Source: QAMX01 sp964515055 (GTDB taxonomy: Bacteria; Bacillota; Clostridia; Oscillospirales; QAMX01). Taken from it: a stretch of DNA of 64,000 bases. Positions 24,486 through 31,998 of this stretch are shown in pieces (the stretch's first letter is position 1; the number at the start of each line of letters is the position of its first letter). The translations under genes and the position numbers were made by a program. The stretch spans positions 1 to 64,000 of the forward strand of contig CAZEUG010000008.1 in NCBI GenBank assembly GCA_964515055.1, read 5' to 3'. The notes below the pieces were generated by a model that saw only the letters and a program-made list of their open reading frames with translations, searched no databases and was not told where the DNA came from.

Positions 24486-26930
24486 ATGAAACAGAATAAC
24501 GATCAATCTTCGTGGTTCCGAACGAAATTCGCCGGCCTTTTGGGGCAGAGCCTGCTCCTGTTCCTGCTGGGCGCGTGTACGGCGAACACGCCCGCGACTG
24601 CGCAGCCGACGACGGAACCGCCGCTCCGGGAAACGTATCAGAATCCGGTCATTCAGGTCAATGATCCGGATACCTGGCCGGACTATGGCGTGGGCGACCC
24701 GTTTGTCATGCGCTGGAACGGCCGTTATTACCTCTACTGCTCCACCAAAGACGGCTGCATCGGCATCCAGTGCTGGACATCGGATGACCTGATTCACTGG
24801 CAGTATGCCGGTCTCTGCGCGGAAGAACCGCTGACCATGTCGGCCTACGCGCCGGAGGTTGTCTATGAGAACGGCTTTTTCTATCTGTATACCTCACCGG
24901 CCGGAAACGGCCACTACGTCCTGAAAAGCGAATCGCCGACAGGCCCCTTTCTGACTGTGACGGAGAACTTTGGCCTCTCCATCGACGGCGACGTCTTCAT
25001 CGACGATGACGGCTCCTGGTATTTTTACTGCGCCGGCTCTGATCGCATCATGGCCTATCCCATGACCGCACCGGACTGTGTGGATGCATCCAACGGCATC
25101 GCCATTGACACTGATCTGCACGGCTGGACGGAAGGCTCCATGATCGTCAAATATGACGACACCTACTATATCACCTATACGGGTAACCATGTCTGGTCGT
25201 TGGGATATCGAATCAACTACGGCGTCAGCACGGATTCTCCGCTGCATTTTACCCCAGCAGACAATAACCCGCTGCTGTTGTCCACGAACCCGGAAACAGT
25301 GAGCGGGATTGGTCACAGCTCGACGGTTCTGGGGCCGAATCTCGATGAATATTACATCGTCTATCATTCCAGTCACACCGTGCCGCAGCGGAGTATGCAG
25401 ATCGACCGCATCTTCTTCAACGGCACACAGACGGTCGTTCTCGGGCCGACCACGGATGCACAATCCGCTCCGGCCATGCCGGACATCTGCAGCCGCTTCG
25501 AAACGTCTGCCGATCTGGAAGGCTGGCAGACGACGAATGCCACCCTGCAAAACGGCAGCCTGACGCTGGTGGAGGGCGGTAGCGTTCTGTCGCAGAAAAC
25601 GTTTGATGCAGATTATACGGCTGAATGCAACCTGCTTGCAATGGGCGGCCGCGCCGGGATTCTGTTTGGATACACGGATGCGCAAAACTACGGACAGGCG
25701 CTCTACTGCGCCGATACCCGCTCTGTCCTTCTGTCGTTCACGGTGGATGGCGCGACGGTCGTCCATGAAATTCCCGTCACCGCCGGTTTTGGAGAACCGC
25801 TGCGCACAGACGCCTGTCTGCAATTCTCCATCCGTCGACAGGCGCAGACGTATACGCTCTTTCTGAATCGACGCCAGCTCTGGCAGGGTGAAAGCGACCT
25901 CCGCGGCGGCGCAATCGGCCTCACCTCCGTGCAGGGGACAGCCGTTGCGGGCTTCGTCGGCGGAACCGCTGCATCCATGCAGTCCTCGTTCCAAACCGTC
26001 TACAAACCGGCTGAAAGCTTGATTCCGGCCATCACCTGTCTGGAACCGCATACGGGCGTCCCAACCGACAGCGGAGCGACCGTCCTCGCCGCATACGAGG
26101 GCGAACGGTATTCCTGGCGCATCCTCACCGCGCAAACCGGTACCTATGACCTGCAGCTCGGCTACCGCGCCGCCACCGATTGCACGCTGTCGGTGGCGCT
26201 GAACGGAAAACCGTGCGGCACCGTCACACTGCCTGCATCGGGTGGCCGGACCGCCTGTGTCCAGCTGCAAAATCTGCAGCTCGATGATGGAACCGGAACC
26301 GTGGCCGTCTGCGTCGAAAGCGGCAGCGCCGAACTGACGGCACTTGGCTTCCACCGTGTGGAAGCGGTTTCCGAACAGCAGCTGACATGGGATGCAGCGC
26401 CCGTCTTTCAGGACGGCCTCTGGTATGTCGAAGCTGGCGCACTGACCAATCTGGAGGTCACACCGTATGGCCACGTCAAAAACGAGCAATATGGGAAATA
26501 TATGCTCGGCTCGGAAAACTGGGGCGATTATGTTGTCGAGGCGCAAATCACACCGCTCGCGTCCAACGCCTCCGTCGGCCTCTGTGTGCGCGTCTCCAAC
26601 CCGGCCGGCCCCGAACCGGGCGCATCCGCCTATCAGGGCAATACCTACTGGCAGGGCTACTGGATTGGTCTGCGGGACGGGGAAGTGGTTCTTGAAAAGT
26701 ATAACTATGACCGGGAAAAGCTGCAAAGTGCCCCGGCTGCGTTTCAAACGGATGAATCCTGTCAGCTGCGTGTCGAAGTGGAACAGGCGACCATCCGCGT
26801 CTGGCTCAATCAGGAGCTTGTCCTGACGCACACCGATTCCGATCAGCCGTTTTTACACGGCATGGTGGGCTTTCTGGCACGCGGCGGCACCATGCGCGCC
26901 CAAAATCTGACCGTCCTGCCCATCCGCTGA
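24486..26930 (+). CDS. GH43-family glycosidase, multidomain lipoprotein
   Basis: 814 residues, surface-anchored: lipobox LLGAC with Cys31. Residues about 50-340 form a five-bladed GH43 propeller: base D71 in VGDPFV, Asp in SIDGDVF (about 167-169), acid E216 in WTEGSMI. Typical substrates are arabino- or xylo-oligosaccharides. After the propeller come a jelly-roll region, a CBM6/35-like region (about 520-620) and a C-terminal concanavalin-like domain (LGSENWGDYVVEAQITP). GGGAG is the SD. A small hairpin with six T (24441-24465) lies in the leader. Likely co-transcribed with the next lipoprotein. Confidence 0.88.
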   Translation: MKQNNDQSSWFRTKFAGLLGQSLLLFLLGACTANTPATAQPTTEPPLRETYQNPVIQVNDPDTWPDYGVGDPFVMRWNGRYYLYCSTKDGCIGIQCWTSDDLIHWQYAGLCAEEPLTMSAYAPEVVYENGFFYLYTSPAGNGHYVLKSESPTGPFLTVTENFGLSIDGDVFIDDDGSWYFYCAGSDRIMAYPMTAPDCVDASNGIAIDTDLHGWTEGSMIVKYDDTYYITYTGNHVWSLGYRINYGVSTDSPLHFTPADNNPLLLSTNPETVSGIGHSSTVLGPNLDEYYIVYHSSHTVPQRSMQIDRIFFNGTQTVVLGPTTDAQSAPAMPDICSRFETSADLEGWQTTNATLQNGSLTLVEGGSVLSQKTFDADYTAECNLLAMGGRAGILFGYTDAQNYGQALYCADTRSVLLSFTVDGATVVHEIPVTAGFGEPLRTDACLQFSIRRQAQTYTLFLNRRQLWQGESDLRGGAIGLTSVQGTAVAGFVGGTAASMQSSFQTVYKPAESLIPAITCLEPHTGVPTDSGATVLAAYEGERYSWRILTAQTGTYDLQLGYRAATDCTLSVALNGKPCGTVTLPASGGRTACVQLQNLQLDDGTGTVAVCVESGSAELTALGFHRVEAVSEQQLTWDAAPVFQDGLWYVEAGALTNLEVTPYGHVKNEQYGKYMLGSENWGDYVVEAQITPLASNASVGLCVRVSNPAGPEPGASAYQGNTYWQGYWIGLRDGEVVLEKYNYDREKLQSAPAAFQTDESCQLRVEVEQATIRVWLNQELVLTHTDSDQPFLHGMVGFLARGGTMRAQNLTVLPIR

Positions 26931-26949
26931 ACCAAACAGGAGCCAGACA

Positions 26950-27372
26950 ATGAAACACCGGACGTTTATCCTTCTGATTGTGTTGATCCTGTCCCTGACG
27001 GCGTGCTCGAAAGAGACGCTAACACCTGCCATCCCTCCAGCCTCTGAAACCATCACGCAGCTGGACGAAGGCGTATGGCCGGTGAACGAATACACCGCGG
27101 GGCTTCCTGTCCCGTCGGGAACGGTTCAGTGGGCGATGCTCGACCATGCCCACCCCAATTGCAGCATCCATCTGACGGATTGCAGCGAAACGGCCTACCG
27201 CCATTACATGAACCTCCTGCAACAGGCGGGCTATTCCGTTGTCGAGGAAGTGTCGGAATCGATCAGCGAACAGGGCGACCGCTCCACGAACACACTCCTC
27301 TCGAATGGCGAAAAGGGACTGAGCATCAGCTATCTTTCGAATGCCTTTACCATCTATATCGCATTCGAATAA
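26950..27372 (+). CDS. Small lipoprotein of unknown function
   Basis: 140 residues; signal peptide with lipobox LTAC (Cys19). The mature part has a pattern W...GLPVPSGTVQWAM...YRHYMNLLQQAGYSVVEE, similar to small secreted alpha/beta domains in Clostridia in which a short helix packs after a beta hairpin. AGGAG lies upstream of the ATG, 19 nt after the GH43 stop, so it is probably the second gene of that operon. Confidence 0.75.
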   Translation: MKHRTFILLIVLILSLTACSKETLTPAIPPASETITQLDEGVWPVNEYTAGLPVPSGTVQWAMLDHAHPNCSIHLTDCSETAYRHYMNLLQQAGYSVVEEVSESISEQGDRSTNTLLSNGEKGLSISYLSNAFTIYIAFE

Positions 27373-27398
27373 TCAACAGCCGATCATACCCGGATCTA

Positions 27399-27672
27399 TG
27401 AACGCCGACTCCACACTGGGGGCATTTGGCGGTACCGGCTACCCTGTTGGTGGTTAGCCTTTATGCGGCCTGCCGATGCATCCACAGCATCTGGATCATC
27501 GCCGTGATCGTCCCGGCTGCCGTGGAACTCATCCAGTCCGTCATCGGCCGCAGCTTTGCTACCGTCGATTTGCTTTTGAACTTTGCCGGAATCGCGGCAG
27601 CCTACTTTGCTGTGACACTCGTCCGAACCATCCTTCAAAAAAACGACAAACCGCTGAACGCATTGCCCATCC
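27399..27672 (+). pseudogene. Remnant of a VanZ-family membrane protein
   Basis: The frame beginning near TTG 27426 encodes VVSLYAACRCIHSIWIIAV and then AVELIQSVIGRSFATVDLLLNFAG, the typical C-terminal half of VanZ-like proteins (ELIQ...GRSFDIDDVILN). The N-terminal membrane helices are missing; an ATG at 27399 in another frame reads into a stop after 20 codons. The frame has also lost its stop and runs through the terminator at 27682. Most likely a truncated, frameshifted leftover. Confidence 0.65.
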
Positions 27673-27681
27673 CGAACAAAA

Positions 27682-27714
27682 AGCAGAAGAGGAAGCTCCT
27701 CTTCTGCTTTTTTT
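27682..27714 (+). terminator. Intrinsic terminator
   Basis: AGCAGAAGAGG...CCTCTTCTGCT stem followed by seven T, downstream of the VanZ remnant. Confidence 0.9.
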
Positions 27715-27822
27715 ATACAAACAAAGACCTGTTTCTGCTGTGCCCGGATGACTCGGCAATGGCCCGCCCATGTAGCGTTCAGCACCTCGCAGTTCCGATA
27801 TCGCCAAAAGCGAACACGTTGT

Positions 27823-28200
27823 TTAACCCACCTTTGTGTTCTTTTTGACCACGTCGAATAAAAAACGCTTTTTCTCATTTTCGGTCAATCCGTCATATCC
27901 AAACACCAATATGCGCGTCTTTATTTCGTTTTGTGTCTTTTTGCCGAGATTGCGAATTCGAAGCAATCCATCATCTGCAATTAAATCGATAACCTCTCCG
28001 ATGGTAAATACGCCTGCACGTTTCAGGGAGTTATTCGCTCGCGGAGAAAAATCAATATCGTCTATGCTCAGCTCACACGCCTTTCGGCTCAATGGAATGC
28101 TGACCTTTAGGCCGTTTCCGAACACGCTGTAAAGAGTTGCGATCAGCCCATTTTCATTTGCGGATTCCAAGAGCTCAAGAACAAATTCATCCTGATTCAT
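27823..28200 (-). CDS. Stand-alone RNA polymerase alpha-CTD-like protein
   Basis: 125 residues. The segment IDDIDFSPRANNSLKRAGV...LLRIRNLGKKTQNEI closely follows the helix-hairpin-helix C-terminal domain of the RNA polymerase alpha subunit (LDLSVRAYNCLKRAGI...IRNLGRKSLEE). No alpha N-terminal domain is present; instead about 45 residues of unknown type come first. Such a protein may bind DNA or sigma/activators; the role is inferred only. Base composition is AT-richer than the neighbours, suggesting transfer. The Lrp-type regulator gene lies 21 nt upstream in the same direction, so they are probably one operon. Confidence 0.8.
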   Translation of the reverse strand: MNQDEFVLELLESANENGLIATLYSVFGNGLKVSIPLSRKACELSIDDIDFSPRANNSLKRAGVFTIGEVIDLIADDGLLRIRNLGKKTQNEIKTRILVFGYDGLTENEKKRFLFDVVKKNTKVG

Positions 28201-28221
28201 TTATGTACACTCCAAACAATT

Positions 28222-28683
28222 TCATTTTTCCGGAAGAATGGAGCCTTTGATCACATCGAGAACCGAGTGGACATTGATCATTTGAATATCGGGAACGCTT
28301 TTGTAGATGCTGACCACAAAATTGCGCATCGTTTTGATATCAGGCGATAGACATATTGCCAGCAAATGACAGCTGCCTGTTGTCTGCACAATCGTAACGG
28401 TTTCCTTTGCTTCGGCAAAAATACGTTTGCATTCCTCAAAATCCTCTGCCTTCGTTTCAATGTTCATCACAAAGGTCATCATTTCGGGAGCAGCCTGCGG
28501 ATCAATGATTGCCTTGTATCCTTTAATGATACCGTTACGCTCAAGCGCAGCAATCCTTGTTTTAACAGCGGTACGAGATAAACCGACTTTCTCTGCGATA
28601 TCGGAATAGGACATTCTGCCGTCCTCAAGCAACAGATTGACAATTCGGTTATCAATCTCGCCTATGCCTCTTATCTGCATCAT
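28222..28683 (-). CDS. Lrp/AsnC family transcriptional regulator
   Basis: 153 residues: winged helix (RIVNLLLEDGRMSYSDIAEKVGLSRTAV, residues about 9-60), then the RAM/AsnC ligand-binding domain (TIVQTTGSCHLLAICLS). Family members sense amino acids and form octamers on DNA. The ATG at 28683 has GGAAGGTGG upstream; a second ATG directly follows. Own promoter at 28748-28775; co-directional with the alpha-CTD-like gene, which it may regulate or work with. Confidence 0.9.
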   Translation of the reverse strand: MMQIRGIGEIDNRIVNLLLEDGRMSYSDIAEKVGLSRTAVKTRIAALERNGIIKGYKAIIDPQAAPEMMTFVMNIETKAEDFEECKRIFAEAKETVTIVQTTGSCHLLAICLSPDIKTMRNFVVSIYKSVPDIQMINVHSVLDVIKGSILPEK

Positions 28684-28747
28684 ACTCCACCTTCCGTTTT
28701 CTTTTATCAAGCCAACGGCGCATGCTTTCCGTCCACTCAATAGCTAT

Positions 28748-28775
28748 ATTATACCAGATTTTGTCGATATTTCAA
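28748..28775 (-). promoter_or_regulatory. Sigma-A promoter of the Lrp-type gene
   Basis: Reverse strand: TTGAAA (28775-28770), 16-bp spacer, TGG extended -10 and TATAAT (28753-28748). Confidence 0.75.
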
Positions 28776-28975
28776 TCCGTCAACTTTCGTTTTGTATTCA
28801 CATAACTGCACAGTGTCATTGACTGGTGTGATATCCTTGCGAAACAGAAGGCTGCTGCCGGAGCAGCACTCATCTCAATTTCTGCCTGCGCGTCATGGGC
28901 GATGTAACGGGTGAAAATCCCAAACAGCTCCGGAGCGGTGTATCAAAAACCAACCATGGCGAAATAACAAAAAAA
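28776..28975. other. Gene-free stretch
   Basis: Between the Lrp promoter and the GH51 terminator. Contains a GCTGCTGCCGGAGCAGC hairpin (about 28851-28867) and the string CGGGTGAAAATCCC (28908 region), reminiscent of conserved riboswitch or intron motifs but without the rest of either. No gene seen. Confidence 0.4.
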
Positions 28976-29012
28976 GCAGACAACCCGGAAGGATGCCTAC
29001 CGGGTTGTCTGC
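28976..29012 (-). terminator. Terminator of the GH51 transcription unit
   Basis: GCAGACAACCCGG / CCGGGTTGTCTGC stem; on the reverse strand it is followed by seven T. It serves the gene ending at 29076. Confidence 0.9.
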
Positions 29013-29075
29013 TGAAAAATTCTCTGTTTGGAACGATAGAGGAAGCTCCTCTTTTGTTTTGTATACAAAAGAAGG

Positions 29076-30587
29076 TTATTTCTGCTGCGTCCGCGCCAGA
29101 CGCAGGACGTTCCAGGATGCCGGCGGAAGAATGACCTGGCCGTCGATCATTTCGGGCTTCACATCGTGCGGAACGACGCGGAACGGATCCGCTTCCGTGT
29201 TGACCGCCTTCATATCATCGTGATGCAGAACGCTGTGCGAGACGAGCATATAGCCCTCCAAGGCACGGAAATCACAGGTCAGTGCGGTGGGTTCGGTGAG
29301 GTCGCGGTTGACGGCGAAAACCGTGATGGTTTGATCGTCCGACAAAACGGCGGCAGCATCCACAACGGGCACGTCCGAATAATGCCGGGTATCAAACCGG
29401 TCGCAGGTGATCTGCGGGAGCAGACTGGTGCCGCGCCCATACAGGCTGGCCTGCATGAACGGATAGTAGATCGTCTGCGCCCAGGCACCGCCGCCGGGCG
29501 AGGTCATGATCGGCGCAATGACGTTGACCAGCTGCGCGAGACACGCGATTTTGACGGTATCCGTATTTTTCAGAATGGTGATCAGCATCAGACCGACGAG
29601 CAGCGCGTCCTCAAAATTGTAGACATCCTCAATCAGCGGAAGCGCCTGTCCCCATGGGTGATCGCGATGGAGCTGCGCGTCCTGTCCGTGCGAATGATAC
29701 CAGACGTTCCATTCGTCCAACGACAGGTGAACGGTGTGACGACTGCGCTTTTTGCCGCGAATGCCGCGGGAAATGGCGGCGACGGTTTGGATGTAGCCGT
29801 TCAAATCCATGGAGCTGGCCAGAAAATCCGCTGTGTCGTTGTGCGGATTCCCGTAGTAGCGGTGCAGCGACAGGTAATCGACGTGCTCATACGTTTCGTC
29901 CAGAACCGTCCATTCCCAGCTGCCAAACGTCGGCATTTCGGAGGAAGAAGAGCCGCAGGCAACCAGCTCGATGGAGCTGTCGGTCCATTCCATCATCTTG
30001 GCGGCTTCGCTGGCGATCCGGCCATATTCCGTCGCCGTCTTCGCACCCATTTGCCAGGAACCGTCCATTTCATTTCCCAAACACCAGAGGTGAATGTTCA
30101 GCGGGTCGGGTGCGCCGTTTCGAATGCGCAAATCCGAGTAATAGGTGCCGCCCTTGTGGTTGGCATATTCCACGATGTTCCGCGCATCGTCCGGAGTACC
30201 GGTGCCGAGGTTCACGGCATACATCACGTCCGTCTGCACGATTTTTGCCCATTCGCAGAATTCGTGCAGTCCAAATTCGTTGGTTTCCGTGGAATTCCAG
30301 GCCAGATCGAGCCGCGTCGGGCGCGATTCGCGTGGGCCGATCGAATCCTCCCAGCGGAACCCGGAGACGAAATTGCCGCCGGGATAGCGAACGACCGGAA
30401 CGCGCAGCTGCTGCACCAGACGAATCACATCGCGGCGAAAGCCGTTTGCATCAGCGGTCGGATGCGTCGGCTCGTACAGCCCGGTGTAAACAGCGCGCCC
30501 CAGCTGTTCCACGAAGGAACCGTAAATGCGCGGGTCGATGGGGGAAATGGCGTAAGCCGAGTCCAAAATCAGCTTGGCTTGTTTCAT
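29076..30587 (-). CDS. abfA: Alpha-L-arabinofuranosidase, GH51
   Basis: Releases terminal L-arabinofuranose from arabinan or arabinoxylan oligosaccharides, in the cytoplasm since no signal peptide is visible. 503 residues, usual GH51 length. Catalytic acid/base E173 in WCLGNEMDG and nucleophile E292 in SLDEWNVWY; N-terminal FVEQLGRAVYTGLYEP and RYPGGNFVSGF are family hallmarks. A C-terminal beta domain follows the barrel. AGGAGG lies 7 nt before the ATG. It probably digests what the surface GH43-type lipoproteins release. Confidence 0.95.
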   Translation of the reverse strand: MKQAKLILDSAYAISPIDPRIYGSFVEQLGRAVYTGLYEPTHPTADANGFRRDVIRLVQQLRVPVVRYPGGNFVSGFRWEDSIGPRESRPTRLDLAWNSTETNEFGLHEFCEWAKIVQTDVMYAVNLGTGTPDDARNIVEYANHKGGTYYSDLRIRNGAPDPLNIHLWCLGNEMDGSWQMGAKTATEYGRIASEAAKMMEWTDSSIELVACGSSSSEMPTFGSWEWTVLDETYEHVDYLSLHRYYGNPHNDTADFLASSMDLNGYIQTVAAISRGIRGKKRSRHTVHLSLDEWNVWYHSHGQDAQLHRDHPWGQALPLIEDVYNFEDALLVGLMLITILKNTDTVKIACLAQLVNVIAPIMTSPGGGAWAQTIYYPFMQASLYGRGTSLLPQITCDRFDTRHYSDVPVVDAAAVLSDDQTITVFAVNRDLTEPTALTCDFRALEGYMLVSHSVLHHDDMKAVNTEADPFRVVPHDVKPEMIDGQVILPPASWNVLRLARTQQK

Positions 30588-30621
30588 AGGTGACCTCCTG
30601 CTGTCAATATACTTGAAGCCC

Positions 30622-31302
30622 TCAGGCTTTGTGGATCTCGTTGATCGGGGAACCGTTCAGGACAAACGGGGCAATCTCCTCAGCGCGATCGACCAGGTTC
30701 TCCGCACCGGCAGCCCGCAGCTGCGCACGGCTGCGGAAGCCCCAGGTTACGGCCAGCACATCCATCCGGGCGTTCTGTGCCGTCTGTACATCTGTTTCGG
30801 AATCCCCTACAAACAGCGCTTCGTCCGGGGAGACGTGCAGCTGTGCGGCTGCACGCAACGGCAAATCCGGAGCGGGCTTGCGCGGACAATCCGGCGTTTC
30901 CCCACAGATCACATCGAATGTCCCCGGAAACAGCGCGGAGCAGATCGTCTGCACCGCCGCGTCATATTTGTTGGAAACCACACCCAGACGAAGCCCAGCC
31001 GCTTTCAGCTGCGCAAGCTGAGCGGGTATGCCGGGATAGGGTCGGGTGTGAACGAGCAGATGCTCCGCGTAATAGGCGCGGAACAGTGTGAGCGCCTGAT
31101 CGGCTGAGGTTGATGCATCGGCCGGGAGCGACCGGAGAATCAGATTGAGCACACCGTGCCCGACTGCGGCCTGAATCTCCTCGGTCGTGCGCACGGGAAA
31201 TTGAAGCTGAAGAAGGGCATTGTTGACGGCGTCACGCAGATCGCCAAGCGTGTCGGCGAGCGTTCCGTCCAGATCAAAAAGGATGGCCTTGTATGGTTTC
31301 AC
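30622..31302 (-). CDS. HAD-family phosphatase (phosphoglycolate phosphatase-like)
   Basis: 226 residues. HAD motif I DLDGTLADT, motif II VVSNKYD and motif IV VGDSETDVQTAQNA, with a helical C1 cap between. Fits the Gph/PpaX group, which removes phosphate from phosphoglycolate or small phosphoesters; the substrate is uncertain. GTG start with GGAGG 7-8 nt upstream. 12 nt downstream of the GNAT gene. Confidence 0.87.
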   Translation of the reverse strand: MKPYKAILFDLDGTLADTLGDLRDAVNNALLQLQFPVRTTEEIQAAVGHGVLNLILRSLPADASTSADQALTLFRAYYAEHLLVHTRPYPGIPAQLAQLKAAGLRLGVVSNKYDAAVQTICSALFPGTFDVICGETPDCPRKPAPDLPLRAAAQLHVSPDEALFVGDSETDVQTAQNARMDVLAVTWGFRSRAQLRAAGAENLVDRAEEIAPFVLNGSPINEIHKA

Positions 31303-31314
31303 AGGGCACCTCCG

Positions 31315-31932
31315 TCAGCGCCGTTTACGGTCGGCGCCGCGTTCAAAGGGCGGATGAAAACAGACCTCAGCCTTATAGAACGAAGCGGGGAACAGCCGAT
31401 GATAAATCGCGTCCAGCGCATCTGCCAGCGCTTCGGCAGACAGCGTACACCGGCAGGGCAGGGAAAAAATCTGAAATTCACAGCCCTGGACACAGGTGCG
31501 AACACCGGAATCCGTCACGCCGCCGCGCTGGTAGAATGCAATCCGGCGATTCCGCTTCAAAAGCTCTGCCTCATCCTCGGCAAAGGCCGGGTCGTCAATC
31601 TCGAACAGGAGCGCATCCTCGCCGGCAAAGGCGAGCCGAAGCGATTCCAACAGCGCAGAGCCGATGCCCTGGCCGCGGTAGGGCGCATAAACGGCCAGAT
31701 AGTCTACCAGCCAGACCGGCTGATCGGGCGCGTGACAGAGCAGCGCATAAGCGACGGGCTGCCCCTGATGCAGAAACTGGTGAATCCGGTATTCGCCGGA
31801 AGCCAGCAGCGCCTCAATCCATGGAAACGGACGCAGCTCAGCCGGTGGAAAATCATCGGGCAGCGCTCCCTGATACAGTGTACGTGCCGCGGCCGGTTCC
31901 AGTCTGCGGCATTCAATGGAAAGCTCATTCAT
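31315..31932 (-). CDS. GNAT family N-acetyltransferase
   Basis: About 205 residues. The acetyl-CoA-binding motif A is clear: LVDYLAVYAPYRGQGIGSALLESL. A cysteine-containing C-terminal region follows. The substrate is unknown. The start is doubtful: ATG 31932 has no SD and stands just after the terminator of the upstream gene, while a GTG at 31965 has AAAGGAA 9 nt upstream but would be translated through the terminator hairpin. Confidence 0.78.
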   Translation of the reverse strand: MNELSIECRRLEPAAARTLYQGALPDDFPPAELRPFPWIEALLASGEYRIHQFLHQGQPVAYALLCHAPDQPVWLVDYLAVYAPYRGQGIGSALLESLRLAFAGEDALLFEIDDPAFAEDEAELLKRNRRIAFYQRGGVTDSGVRTCVQGCEFQIFSLPCRCTLSAEALADALDAIYHRLFPASFYKAEVCFHPPFERGADRKRR

Positions 31933-31937
31933 GAATG

Positions 31938-31972
31938 AAAAAACGGCGGCGCCGTGCAGCAGCACGACGCCG
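31938..31972 (-). terminator. Terminator of the lysyl-tRNA synthetase gene
   Basis: Reverse strand: CGGCGTCGTGC-TGCT-GCACGGCGCCG stem with one mismatch, then CCG and six T. It lies between lysK and the GNAT gene and overlaps the possible GNAT start region. Confidence 0.8.
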
Positions 31973-31998
31973 CATTCCTTTCAGAAAGTTGATACGTG

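Noticed and set aside
24894..26831. 645-codon reverse-strand frame inside the GH43 lipoprotein gene
   Set aside because: Shadow frame; no ribosome binding site or family match.
28905..28950. CGGGTGAAAATCCC resembling B12 riboswitch or group II intron motifs
   Set aside because: The remaining conserved parts of either element are absent and no suitable gene follows.
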